Source: Takakia lepidozioides
Taxonomy: Eukaryota > Streptophyta > Takakiopsida > Takakiales > Takakiaceae
Direction of reading: 5' to 3'
Assembly: GCA_030704615.1 (NCBI GenBank)
Contig: CM060734.1
Span: 35,852,042-35,916,041, forward strand
Length of the DNA stretch: 64,000 nt
Positions 21,398 through 34,421 of the stretch are shown piece by piece. The position numbers and the translations under genes were made by a program. The notes beneath the pieces are model-generated. The model searched no databases. It saw only the letters and a program-made list of their open reading frames with translations, and was not told the DNA's origin. How positions within the stretch are numbered: the stretch's first letter is position 1; each line of letters opens with the position of its first letter.

Positions 21398-24300
21398 TTA
21401 AAACAAGCTGCTGTCGGGAGGGCCTTCGTTAGCGCGCAGTGCACCACTTCCACCAGGTTTCTTGCCCTTGCTCCTTGCAAGTTTCAAAAGAAAGTCGGTG
21501 AAGACAAACTCGTAGTCTGGCATTTTTCCATAGCCTGCATGCAAACATCCTCTATGGCACTTAAAAAACTGACGTTTGCATTCTCCATCCATTATCTTGT
21601 CTACAGGGCAATACCAAATTCCAATGATTGATGTACTTACTCCTGCTTAACTTTTCTCGGATTAAGGGCAGCACTATCACTTAAACTACTCGAACTTGTT
21701 CCAGAACCCAGAAAAACAAATAATCGCACTAATATCCCACCAATTACATGTATAAGAGTGCTCAGAGTATGATGTGCTACTATTTGATGTACTCATTTAC
21801 CCTTCTCAGCGACATATGGTTATTGAGTACCCTTCAGTATATGGTCCATGCAGACTTTAAACCCTACTGGAACTGTTCATGGGGGTCCATCCCACCAGGA
21901 TAAACTTTTCAGTCAAAGATCCCTCCCGGCAAAGCAGACAGTCTGGTTGTTGGTGAACATGAGGATTATCTATTGGCTAGCATTGACAACAAAATAGAAA
22001 GCACTAGGTTGACCCTGGCACTTCTGTGCTCCAGCTAGGAGTATAGTGGCTAGACATTTTTCTGAGAGCACAACCACATGAAGAAAGCAATTACTGCACT
22101 AGTGTGGAAAACCAGTAGGAAGAAATAGGCTCCTTCCTCAACCAGTCTTTAAGCAAACTCAGAAACTTCAAACTTACCAGGAAAGTAGTTGATGTCAATG
22201 ACATAGTAGCGGTTTCCAGTTCCACCTTCTCGAATGATATCCAAGTTAAAAAGCCTCAAACCCTGTCAGGAAAAGGAAGAACACGTCAGACACTCAGATG
22301 GGTAAAGTTAAAAAATGCACCTATCCACTTATGTCATCCATTGGGCCTCCATTTGATAGGAATAGTCTTATCCACAAGAGTGTGTTGACAATGAACACTA
22401 ACATGTCTCCAGTGCTAACCACACCCACACCTGGTTTCAGCTAGCTTTGAAACAAAGGCCCACTCGACCCTGTAACTGGGAAGTTGATTCCAACCTGTAG
22501 TCCAAACACGAGTCCCAACCACCCCATAAATCTAGTCTCTAGAAGCACTGACGGATTGGAACCCTGACAGGTAAAATCCTCTTAGAAAGACTAAATACGC
22601 TAATGACTGTCCTTCGGGCTACATAGACTAGGTCACAGTGTACAACTGCTTACCGGATAAGGGTTGTCAACTGCCATTCAAGTGCACTAGAGACAAAACT
22701 GCAACGCACCCCAACTTTGAGATCTAACTTCACTCGACATGTAAAATGCTCGTTTGAACTCCCCAGCCAGGAAATGAGGGAAGGCTCACCAATCTTTGAC
22801 GGAGCTCTCTAGCAAGGCAATCCAACAGCTGTCTGGGAGGCAACTCTGCATGATACCAGTGTGCTTTAGGTCACTGGCAGTGTTTTTTTTTTCATTTATC
22901 CAAAATCACCACAGGGGCCACATGTAAATTCTACCCAGCACCCATGTGGCGAGAACAACAAAGGTGGCAAGGTTAGAAAAGTGGCTCAATAACAGGTGGC
23001 ACCTTTTAACAGGTCCGCCTAGGCAAAATCAAGTTCCTTATATAAGCGCTTTCTGGCGAATTTTTTGATTTATCCCCCAATAATTCCTTTGTAAAAGTAG
23101 CTGACCCATTTTCCAGGTCGAAATTTGGCAATTTTTCACCAGTAAATAAAACACTCGTCCCTGGACAACCAAATCACAAGAAACGCCATGCATACTGTTT
23201 CTTGCAAAAGAACAACTGATGCAAGGAAACAAACATATACAACTAAACTCAAACAGACCTAAAGCTCTTCTAATCCAGGCTGTTAGAAGATGCCATTAAT
23301 AGACTAAGCTTGCCACAGAGTTGTGGTTATTCATGCCATGGAGGGTTTTCAAGGAGGAGAGTGTGGACTGCAAAATGTCAATAGCAAATATGATAGCAGT
23401 CACACACCATACTGACACCAATAGCTGATCCTTCGGAAAGGTATATACATGTACGTGCAGGGCCAACATCAGATGTGAATGAAAGATGACCAAACAAAAG
23501 GGTGAAGTCGTAGCTTTCAACACTCAAGTATAAAAAAAAACATCATGTAAGGAGCTACCAACCCCACCCAGCAGTTGATGAGCATGTATACCATGCTCAT
23601 AAACATATCCCCATACTACTCACACTGAGATTCTGTTACAGCTATTGACATACCAGAAATGTCATCAATGATCTTGGCTGGCTGTCAAGGAGAAAAGATT
23701 CTTAAAAGATGCATGCTCTAAGAAGCACACAGATAAGATAGTGGACAATACCAGCAGCTTGAGGGTCTAAATCAGCTTCCTCAGCCGTTGCGGCTGCGCA
23801 GGACACTCTTGGGAAAGGGATTACACCATTGTTCACCAGCTCCCCTTCCTGCACATCCGGCAAAGAAAACCTACGCACTACATTGATTGCATCTCCAACA
23901 ATATAAACCTTGAAAAGGACCCCTCCTGCATACAAATACCCAAAGCACCAACTCTCATGAGTTGCACAACATACCATTGAAGTCTAAGATCTTCCACTTT
24001 CATTAGATATCACAAGTAGCAGACACAACGGTAACAAAAACTTTCCACCGTAAACCTTACTGTCTCAGTCAGGCCCTGAGAACCACTGAAATCTAAACAT
24101 TTACCAATCTTGATCAAAGTACCTTGTCCGACACATCGCCTAACAACAAGTTACCATTACAGCTACATGCAATATCAATAAAGGTCAGGAGGTTTGGCAT
24201 ACCATGGTTCACAAACTCTTGAAGAACAAGAGGCGGGTCCAATTCTGACAAACAGATTTTATCGTACGCCAGAGACATGGCATGTGACTTTGCTGTTCCA

Positions 24301-27300
24301 TCTGCCACCAAAGGCTTGGCAACTGTACACAGCAAGACCCCATGAGAATTCGACAGTAACCCTCCATAAATATCTTCCTGAAGCTGTGAGCCACTACCCA
24401 GGTAGGCACATTTGAAAACCACAAAACATGCATCATAAAGGCAGTTGGAAAGAAACAATGAACTATTAGTGTGCCAACGAGGGGGCATACCCAAGGGAAG
24501 CTTCAACCCTGCTTTAGCTACTGAGCTAGGAATTGAGGCCGCATCACCAGTTATTACCAACTGCCTTGGGACACCAACTTGACCTGGCATCCATGAACAA
24601 CAAAAACATAACCTCAGGACCGTCTTTAAATTAGACACTACCTGACTCCAAAATTCCTAAAGAGGATAGACGTAATACATATTAACCCACATGTATCAGA
24701 GTTTGTAAAGAGAATAAAACGTTAACTTTTAACATATATGGACGGACAAAAACTTATCTACACATGGAGGTGTTTTCAGTTCTCATCCTGGATGTGAAAT
24801 CCATGCAGGTGTTTGATAGCGTAAGTTGACAGTTCATGAGGTCATAAGGGCTATAGTTCCCAATTAACTGACAAAAACTATGTGCACATTGAGAATCATT
24901 AACAATGGGTCCATGTAATGACAAGCCTATAAGGAGGCAGTTTTACTGAGATTTACTTCACTATCTGCAATATGACTGGTTACTAACAATGAAGTTCTCA
25001 GTGTGAATAAAACATTGCCGAAGATTAAAGATTGATGCCTGAAACCAGAACTTGAGTTCAAATAGATATAAGAGCTGGTTTAAGGTACTGTGTACTGGAG
25101 AAGAGACTAACCACCACAGTCACAAAGGTCTAGCTCAGCCACATCCTGAAGCATTGACTGCCTGTTTCGCAACTGCTGAATGGCTTCTGGTGGGTCCAGC
25201 ACAATCACGTCCGGATATTTCTGCTTAAAATCCTGCAAATACACAAGCACCAGATCACCAACATGGCCAAAGAGGAAGTGAATTGGACTCCCAATGTACC
25301 CATTCACATGCTTAATCCTGAAGCAGCCTCCAAAGTCGGGACCCTGACAACTGATCATTCACAGAGTGAGATCTGTGTAGAGCTAGGTTGGTTTTACTCA
25401 CCCATTCAATGGTGTTGCGTGGGAATGATCAGAACTTCTTTTCACCACATCATTACCCCAAAAGATTCAACAAGGGGGTGACCTGCCATCCCATAAATGG
25501 AATTGACATCTCTATTCTAAGCAAATTACGGTTTGACTAAAGCGAGGTGCAATTGGGAGCAGTTTTCCTTGTGACATTTAAGGTGTGCAGACATGAGTTC
25601 ACCTCTTGCGGTCAATTATGAACAAGGAAACTTGTTCCACTCTCTTTCCATCAACTTGAACTTTTGAAATTACACATGCCCTGACACTTCAGTTATCACT
25701 CTTCTGACCACCATCTGAAATCAAATTAAAACTATGATCATGAGAACATCTGGGCCCTAAGAGCATGGCCAGCAGCGGCCATTTCAGACACGCCAACTCC
25801 ATTCTGCCGTGGCCGGCGGTTTCGGGGCTCTCCCCGCGTCCCCAGCAGCACCACCCCACTCCTTATAGTGCCGGCCGGCTCGCAAATCCGCACTTCAAGC
25901 ACGGCATCTGGAATTCCGTTGCCATCCCCCAAACCCCCCCACGGCAACGTCTTATCTGGGCATTCTCGCTCACATGTGTTGACAGGTGGCACGGTAGGTG
26001 GCAGGGCCCACAGGTCAATGTAACCATCTCAGCCTGGTGCGCATCTCAGCCGTGCGCCCAGCGGGAGGGGGGGTTGCCGTGGGAGGCTGCCATGCTGCTG
26101 GCCTTCACACCAGCTGCCACACTACTATATGGGCTCCGGGCCAAAAATGGGCGAGTATAATGCCGTTGGCGTGTCTGTTTACCACGCCACTGCTGGTCAT
26201 GCTCTAAACACCTGCTCTTGTATCCAAGAGACTGTATATAACGGTATCTTTCCTCACTGAAATTATATTTGAAGACATCTACGACTCTTTCAATATCATG
26301 GCAGTTTCATAAATGGCATTCGTGAGCAATTGAACTACCAACATGCATGCAAAGAAAATGAAATAAAAGAGGGGCTCTAAATCTTTGAACCTGCCAAAAG
26401 GCCTAAGAGAGTTAAGCAGAAGCGAGAAGACACAGTCAACCAGGCTCCCTCCCCATCTCCCTCAAGTCTCTTTTAACTCTCACCTCCAGCTCTTGTCGCC
26501 ACTCCTTCCCTGTTATCTGCAATACAATCCACCAAGTTGCATTCATCACCAATACCTTGTCAGTGCAGGAATTTTTTTGCAGTAGTGGCCTTTGGATGTT
26601 AGTGCACCAAACACACTGTATACCTTCCATGTATGTTAAGAATCAGTGGAGGACCAGGAGGCCCAACGACAGTGTTGCTCATATTTTCTGTGAAGGCTCA
26701 GTACAGTACCATCCGGAAGCCAGTGTAAGAACTTTCCCAGTTAAACACAATGTGATTACATATACTGAACTGGCTCGCTAAGCAGGAAATCTCTCACCAG
26801 AAAAAGTCCTCACGTGTTTTATATTCCTGATTGCTGATAGGATAGGAAGCATAAGTGCAGCTGGGGGACTACAACTCTGAATTTTAGTCTTCCAAGTACT
26901 TCCATAAGATTGTGCGGTGGGCTCCTATACATGGTAAGCACCTGGTAGCCCAACAGGAATTTGCCACCTAGCAGGCACTTCCGCTCAAACTCAAAGCTTC
27001 AAGTCGAAACTGGACATTCAAGGACAAGTAACACGTAAACATGCCACATTCTGAGCTTCCGCACAAACAACAACCTTCAGTTCACATTTAATGCCGTCCA
27101 CTCTTGCAGAATTCTGTAGGACTTGGAAAATTGCCGAAACCTCACATCAATGTCTTGTACACATCAAGATAGGCCACTCCAGGAGCACTCAAGGAGCACT
27201 AAGAAAAAAAGAAAGAAAAAAAGAAAGAAAAAAGGAAAAGGAAGCACTGACCTTATGTAAGATCACATCAAAGGGTCCTTGCTCTACAAGCAATTTGTTC

Positions 27301-29059
27301 CGATCTATTGCCACTAGTGCAATGCCTTTGGTCCTGTACAAACCAACAGTAAGAAGGAACTTGAGCCCCATTTAACAAAATGTACTTTCAATCTCTTGCA
27401 TCTTGTAGCCTAAAAAGCTCCTTGTCGATCTATCATATTTACTGTGAACACAGTCCCAAATTACAAAGATGACCCATGCATGATGGAAGGAGTCAAACAT
27501 CCCATGCTGCGAGCACCAGGGAGTCACACTCCTCCTCAGCACCAATTGCTCTTGTGGGAACAAATAAATATGAAAATCTCATTTTATGAGTATTATGGCT
27601 CTGTTTGAGGTGTACACCAAGCCAGTAGGGAAAACCCTCTGCAAAAAGTGCTGCAGTCAGCCACATGACTTTTCGTTAAACTACCTTAAGGGCTTCTCAC
27701 TGACCTTCTTACTGTCTGGTCACTTCTCCACCTAGCTGCAGACCATCTGAATTCAGGGGTTCAAACTCTTACATGGTCGGATTGATATCCGAGACTGTTT
27801 CACCAACAAGACTGTTTCACCAGAAAGCCTGCCTGACTGTGAGACTTACCAGTCGTCATACTAAGCCCTGACAATTGAGTGAAAGTGTCCCATTACATAC
27901 CTCACTTCACCCAGAAGCCACTGATAACAGCAGCTTCCTGTATGTTCGTCACAAAGACCAATCAATGACAAACAGAGAAGCAAAGGGATATAAGAGGACC
28001 CAGCAGGTATGGTGATTATCACCCATGTGGGACATTTACAAATTACCCTCCAGTGAGAGTGGGCAACATACATCATCAGAAAATATGACACCAATCAACC
28101 CTGAAGCAGCCAAAACAAAGCCCACCCTACACTTTCTAGGGGAAGGAAGCAGAGCCAGTCCAAGCTGTGGTAGACGGTTTTGCAACATACGTTGCCGTAA
28201 ATTTGTCAAACTCGGGTGTACAAGAATTCCTTGCAGTAGTGAAATGGAATAGGCAGATTTCTGAATGTGAGGAAAGCGTGCAGTGACGAGCAGTGCATTT
28301 CATGAATGTAAGCCCAATTTCACCAGTCCTGCCACTCATTGTCATGAGCATGAACATGACTAAAACTCTCCTGGAGAATTTTATCTTATTAAGCCTCAAC
28401 CACTTGGAGACCACCGTTTTCACTTGGATCAACGCAATCTAAATGAGAAACGAAATTTAGATTTCCCCCGTTCGAATAGCACTTAAAATTCCTCCATTGC
28501 GCAGACTTTCCACTTAGGTGGAAGGTGATATCGTTTGCACCGTGGTGAAGCAGATGTGCTGTCAGAATATAAGGTAGACCATGTCTGTTAATGCAGAGGC
28601 TGAGTCCATTGGACCATCCAACCCTTAGCAAACTTCCAATTCTTTCACGGTGTAGGTAAGTGCAGGCGGAGCTTGGCCTTGCCACCTACAGTCTTTCACG
28701 CTAAACTACAATGTATACCTGGCATGAGTTTCAAGCTTGGGTTGGATGAAGCTTTTGATTTTCTTAGAAGTAAGCGCATATCCAACAGTAAATCTCGGGG
28801 AGGGCACAGCCATGACCGGTGCAGCCTGCGCTCGCACATCCCGACTCTGAAGCTTCCCCTCTCTCTTCCGTTCTTGTGCCCTCTCCCTTTCCTCCTCTCT
28901 CCGCCTACTCTCCTCTCTCCTTCGTATCTCCTCCCTTTCTCTGTCAGCAATCCTTCCCACCGACAGGGGTGATCTATCCCTTCCTTGAATCAATCCAACT
29001 CCCCACAGGCTGCCAGATGCCGTGGATGCAACCGTTGTGGCCTCTCCATCCAGCCTCAT
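21398..29059 (-). CDS. ITPK: Inositol-tetrakisphosphate 1-kinase (plant ITPK)
   Basis: Ten exons: complement(join(21398..21534, 22178..22262, 22790..22845, 23752..23925, 24203..24322, 24491..24583, 25112..25232, 26484..26516, 27252..27333, 28719..29059)), 413 residues, all GT-AG and in frame. The enzyme phosphorylates inositol tris/tetrakisphosphates in phytate and signalling metabolism. Order seen: MRLDGE start, a charged Arg/Glu-rich extension, [61 protein letters not shown], the ATP-grasp core ([36 protein letters not shown]), [18 protein letters not shown] and the metal-binding [17 protein letters not shown]. The eighth exon from the 3' end, counted 5' on the plus strand, is a 33-nt micro-exon. 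Closest in my memory to Arabidopsis ITPK2/3. A MITE sits in the intron at 25.8 kb. Confidence 0.93.
25761..26204. mobile_element. PIF/Harbinger-like MITE in an ITPK intron
   Basis: A 444-bp element is bounded by inverted termini GAGCATGRCCAGCAGYGGC, continuing after a short mismatch into 'cagacacgccaac' at both ends. It is flanked by the direct repeat TAA (25758-25760 and 26205-26207). A 3-bp TAA/TTA target duplication and a GAGCAT..CCAGCAG terminus are hallmarks of plant PIF/Harbinger (Tourist-type) elements. The interior is strikingly GC-rich and non-coding. It lies between ITPK exons at 25232 and 26484. Confidence 0.8.
27203..27240 (+). repeat. (AAAG)n-like simple repeat
   Basis: A purine run of imperfect AAAG units immediately 5' (plus sense) of an ITPK exon. 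On the minus strand it is a pyrimidine tract just inside the intron after the donor. Confidence 0.8.
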
Positions 29060-29600
29060 ACCCTCAGCAAACACTCCTGCTCGAACCTTTCACCCTCCAC
29101 TCTTCAACCCCTACTCCTCCAGCCCCCACCCTCAGAAAACGACCTTACTCGAAGAAAATCCTGAGTGTATCGGAGGTATCTGTCTCCCCTCTTGACTCTC
29201 TACACTCTCATAAATACACAAAGACAATCCTCAGCCTGAAAATGACCACGGATATAAGGATTTCAAGTGGCAAGAAAATGACAGAAACCAAACTGAAAAA
29301 AAAAACAAAATTGTAACCGAATCACACAAAATGACCGCCTCTCCCTTTTCCCGGCTGTCCCCCCTCTTTTCTCGCTTTCCTAGAGGCAATCCTTCTTGGC
29401 TCGTCTAACACGCTCCAGAAGAAAAGCACCAAAGCAAGCAAGAGCTGTCGCACATTCAGGCTGTCTCTCTTTCCTCACAACGTCTCTCAGACACAATCCA
29501 CCACAAGGAACACACAGTCCGATACAAGCCGTCCTACACCTGCACACTGCGCTTCACTGCACCATGGCGCCTCTCGCAACCCTTTCTCTCCCCCGCTCTC

Positions 29601-29626
<26 letters not shown>
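29601..29626 (+). repeat. (TCTG)n microsatellite
   Basis: About six TCTG units inside a longer pyrimidine-rich tract upstream of ITPK. Confidence 0.9.
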
Positions 29627-29631
<5 letters not shown>

Positions 29632-31294
29632 TCCTTCTGTCGCTGTGGGAGAGCCCGAGTGTGAGGATCTGTTGGGATGTCTTGTGCTCAAGAGCCAGGC
29701 CAGCCACCAGCCCCTTATAAATAACTTACCGCTTTATACCTCGCCGTTTTACCCCGCACTCTCGTCACCACCGTCTGCCGTCGACGGAAAGCGCAGACGC
29801 CGTCGCTGCGCCGCCATCTACGCAGTGCAATACCCTGCCGCGGCCGGCCCCACTTGCGGATAAGAGGCCGCAGTCGACCGCGCCACCTGCCGCGGTTAGT
29901 AGAACCGACCCCAGAAACCGTGGCTCTTATTGACCTTGCCGGCCAGCTGGCCATCTTGAACTGACGCTTGGCGCTCGCCATTTCGTTGGTGCCTGTTTTC
30001 ATCCACCGCGCGGGCGACAGTTAACACATCCCTGCGGCTTCTCATATCCCCCACTCTGTCCCCCCTCTCTCCTTCACCCCCTCCATACATCCAGTTTCTT
30101 TTTGGCTCCCAGCTATTTTCCCAATGTATAATTTGTTTTTTCCTTGGAGAAAACCAACTTCGATTTATAAATTATAATACTAATACTTACTTGTAGACAA
30201 ATGTAGTCGGTAAAAAACAAAATAAAAAAGAAAAAAGTTGGTGAAGTGCGTGGACGATCCGCCAGTGATGGCAGCCAAGCAAGCCTCTTCTTGCCACGAC
30301 CACACTTTCTTTGCTTTGCTTCGTGTTGCAAGCGCGTCGTGTTGAGGACATCGTGAACTGGGCGACCACCTTCTTTGTCCCGCCGAACATGCCCTGGCAT
30401 ATGCCGGGTTCGCGGCGGAGTATTGGATGAACGCACCGTGACGTTTCATCATCTACTTTATGCTGTATACCCATTTGATGCCCACAAACACTTGGTCGCT
30501 CGCACATTTGCATACCCATTTGAACGCATCATTCACGCTACCCCCAGGAAGGTAATTTTCCCACCAATCCCGTAGAAAATTGCACTTTCGCAGGTATGGT
30601 ACAAACTCGCCATTGGCCACGAGCATTGAACCCACAACCTCGGTCCACTTCAACACTCCCTTTTGTACTGCTGTGTCAAAGGACGGAGTTACTTTCTCAT
30701 CCATCAGACCTTTATCATCCATGCGGTGGTTCGTTGAACTTCTGGAAGGACAGGGTACCTATATCATCCACTTATGGATGAACAGAGTACATATATCATC
30801 CATGTAATGATTCATCCATGAGGTTCTACAGTTGAGCTTCTGGAAGGAGGACGAAGGACGGGGACGAGACGCAGGTGAAATAATGGGGGGGGGATTTGCG
30901 GCAATAATATTTACGAAGATTGGATGCAGGGTTTGATCGGTCGTAGAGGAAGCAGGGGGGTTGAAATGCAAAGGGAGCATGATTGAGCGTGGGCAGAGTG
31001 GAGCGTACACATTGGAATATCTCTTATCCTCTGCCGCACCAACGCAGTGCGAGACGGTGGAGCGGTGCGAGTGAGGGTGCTGTGGTGTCAGAGCGCAGAG
31101 AGGATTGATTCGCCGGAGAATTGAGGTGACAAGAGCGTGACAGAGCAGGACAGGGAAGATTCGGGGCATATGACGGGCCGGGTGTACCGCCCACCCGGCC
31201 CCGTACACCCGCGCTACGGACTGCCGTGGATCAAATCAATGTGTTCCTCATACCCGATGCGCATCTCGACCGTTAAGATTCCAGGCATCAACGG

Positions 31295-31625
31295 TTCTCA
31301 CGTGCAATACCCTTCCAAACTTTCGGCCGCGTCACATGTCGCCACGTGTCGTAGATCCGAATCTCGAAACTCGTGACTTACACGTGACTTACCACGCTGT
31401 CGCCTTGCTCCTAACTTACTACCCTCGTGCCCGGTATATACGCCCTTTTACTGCCCGCCTATTTTTGGGCAACTCCTAGTCTGGCAGCACGTGTCATTCT
31501 AACCACGGTTTAGTTGAGTAGTGTGTTGGGTGTGGGAATCGTGCGTTGGGGCAGCCCAAACTCGTAACTTACTGCCTCACACGTGCTGCCAGCAGCTTAC
31601 GTAGTGATGAGATACTACGTAGTGA
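31295..31625. promoter_or_regulatory. Cluster of ACGTG (G-box/ABRE-like) motifs with an inverted repeat
   Basis: ACGTG cores occur near 31299, 31343, 31381, 31489 and 31579. The 13-mer tggcagcacgtgt (about 31482) has a perfect inverted partner acacgtgctgcca (about 31577). The phrase 'taacttact' occurs twice and the palindrome actacgtagt once. ACGTG cores bind plant bZIP/bHLH factors, but no coding start is close, so this may equally be the body of a small transposon. Confidence 0.35.
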
Positions 31626-33197
31626 GGTGAGCAGGCCCGCGTGACAGCCGACTTACTACTTGTCACTTACGATTTACTACATTCCAGTAACTGGTTAGAT
31701 CGATTCACAAGTGTGTTCTACAACCAGCTTGCTGAGGTGATTAATGAATCATTTAAAAATAATAAAAATGACTGAATCAATGATTACAGTATAGCGATCA
31801 CTAAACAGTATTTCTACCTAGTCTTAAATGAGAATAAAAATAAGTAAAAGTAAGCTAAGTAAAGAGACTGGAGAGAGGACGCCAACCCAATTTTATTTTT
31901 GTTTTCCTTCAAAAATCAAAAGTAAGAGCCTCTTTGGAGGGGTGGGTGAATTAGTATACTACGTCCAGGAATCATTCAATTGCGGCGATTATTCATCCTA
32001 CGAATTGGATGAACAATAGTATATTATACAAAAATGGGTGTGAATTGGATAGGGGAATGGAGGGTGGGGTGGAGAGCATGAAAGCCACAAAGGAGCGAGT
32101 GGAGGGGCCGGAGCGGGGTTGTGCGGAGCAAGATATGAAGAAAGTTGAGGGTGGGACGGTGTGTGGCTCTTATCAGTTGGTGTGCTAAGGTCCCACCTGC
32201 GCGTCCATTTGACTCAATCTCACTCGCACCCTAAAAGTCGGAAAGGAGTTCGCAATATATACAATAGATTGTCACGTGGATAAAGCCACGACGGTAGGTG
32301 GCGATATATATCGGTGTCATGGCTTGGACCCTTCATGCACCCGTCATCGTGCACCAACCCCTTGACGAACAATAATAAGTAATGAAATCCCCCAGAATTT
32401 GTTTTTGTACGACGGCCAAACGAGAGATAGAGCAAAAGAGCTTCACGTCGGTAGTGTCGATGTTGTGCAACGCACCATCCCCTGAAGCTGTGAGCCGCTA
32501 TCTTCCGAACGAAACAGATGTGACCACACAGGACAAGCACACCGCCCGTGGTGCTCCAAGGGTGAAACGCCCAACGACGGCCGGCATCTGAGCCAGCATA
32601 TACCGGCCGGCTATGTACCCCTCGTATCTTTATAGGATCATTAGCGCATGATCCCCCATCCTGCCATGTTCAAAATTGGTTGAAGCCCAAATGTTGTGAA
32701 ATGAGCAAAGTCTACCGAACCGAAATGTAATGTTGTGGGATGCGATCCGGTAGGAATACCAATCCCACAACATTACCCTTGGCCAAGTTACGTTCTCTTA
32801 GGCAAGAGTCCACATACTTTTCTCAAACGGTGTGGGGAACTCGAGTCGGCGGCATGGATGTACATGCATGCATAAGCTGACAAAGTTTGGGTCAACCCTA
32901 ATCTGAATCCCACAATTCATTTCAATAACGGTCAGACGCGTCTGGGCGGAGAAAACGGGCAGCCCTGAAGATTCCTGTCGCCGCCAATCTGCATTACGAG
33001 CGGCTGCAGCCCATTGGCCGGAACTGATTCTCGGCGGGGGGTGGGCGCCGCTGCGGCTGCCACGAGTCTGGCCGGCCGGGGCCCGCCTGGAATCTGGCGG
33101 GCCAATGGCGGCGCGTCGCCTATCCACGACGTCACCGTCGACGTGGACGGGGCGTCCGTCCACGTGGACAAAATCGTTTCCCCCGACATCTTCCGCT

Positions 33198-33223
33198 CTG
33201 TTTCCGTCCGTCGACGGAAACAG
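33198..33223. repeat. Short perfect inverted repeat
   Basis: CTGTTTCCGTC and its complement GACGGAAACAG are separated by 4 bp. A G-box palindrome (CCACGTGG) lies about 40 bp upstream. Both are in a GC-rich patch without a gene. Confidence 0.6.
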
Positions 33224-33984
33224 AAGTTGTGGACGGATGGCGTGCGCTGTGCATGTAGTGGCAATAAAGGCGAAGGCAGGCCGGTGTGTTTGAACGGAGT
33301 GCGGGTTGCTCTAATAAAAGCACGACAATGAATTTGTGTGAGTCAGCGTCCACACGACAAGCACAAAACAGGATGTGAGTTTGGTGTGTAGACTCGAGGC
33401 AGCGTGGTGTTCCATGGGTGGAGCAGTGCGAGAGATAAACATGCTGACGTTCGAAAACATGGAGGTGAGTATGTGATAAAATTTTGCTTACTGAAACGTC
33501 TGCTGTGGACGATAGAATTGGCGTGAAAAGGTTGGTTCCTCCACGAAAGTCCCATGCGCGGTGTAGGTAGTCCCTTTCTTCCACGAGACGGCAGCAGCTT
33601 CAGGAGGGGCCGAATATAGACATGTTCTTCCTCATTTAGCCCTTCAATTTGCAGCCATATTCAGTGCTGTTGGTATTGTGGTAAAGCATATGACTATGTA
33701 TCAAGAAGAGCCTCAATGCATTTGAAATCGAATGGTCCATGCAGATGTCTCTCAGATTGGAGTGGTTCTTGTGCTCACTGACATCTTCTGTAGTCTGGGG
33801 CTAGGTTATTGCTTGTGTGGAAAACTGAAATACAATCAGCACATTATATGCTTTCCCACTGTTAGAGGCTTTTCCCAATCAACCCAATGAAGCTGACTCT
33901 TTAGCTGGAAGAGGGGGGCAGGGTGGTCATGTCATTGGGCAGTGTGGGAGAAAAGCAAGGATAGAAATTTACACGGATTTCGTT

Positions 33985-34080
33985 CTTCACATGTGCGAGC
34001 CTGGCAGCCCTGAAAAAAGGGCAAAAAGGTTCATTGTGACACAACGAATGTTGGAATTGTATCAGTGTCAGAATTCTACA
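33985..34080 (+). pseudogene. PPR repeat scrap
   Basis: About 95 bp align with the recurrent PPR segment of the 38.5-42 kb gene: 'tgcgagcctggcagccctg', 'aaaagggcaaa.aggt', 'gttggaattgtatcagtgtc'. It has indels and no open frame. It lies just before the duplicated GK segment. Confidence 0.6.
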
Positions 34081-34421
34081 GTTACAGTTAAAAGCAAGAA
34101 TGTCTAGAGCAAGGGCATGACAATTTCCACATGATTTTCAAGTCTCACCACAAGTTTGTCACTTGACAGCATTTGTTTTTGGGATACAAACTGGACATGA
34201 CACTTGCCATCCAGGATTAGCTGGTTTCTGGCTGCTCAGAACCAAGGTGAAACCTAGAAAATTAGACAACAGCATGCGTAAGTGACGCAACACACTGACC
34301 TGAAACTCTGACATCATGTCCTAAGACCAAACAGGACCAAGTTGCACTTCTCACCCTCAGATGTGATAATGATATTGCTTGGATCAACATAATGCTATTG
34401 CAAAGCAACAATTTAAAATCC

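Larger units (their letters stand above)
29060..33984. other. Gene-free stretch between ITPK and the duplicated GK segment
   Basis: ITPK promoter and 5' UTR should occupy the first part. Several 90-150-codon frames overlap on both strands around 30.1-31.2 and 32.8-33.5 kb, but none has a family motif. GC-rich patches at 29.75-29.95 and 32.95-33.25 kb carry short palindromes. ACGTG motifs cluster at 31.3-31.6 kb (entered separately). Confidence 0.4.

Noticed and set aside
29060-29074. ITPK start at 29074
   Set aside because: The codon there is GTG. The ATG at 29059 gives the expected MRL-type start.
30180-30722. Overlapping minus-strand frames of about 90-110 codons
   Set aside because: No recognisable motif, mutually overlapping frames and no splice-supported continuation.
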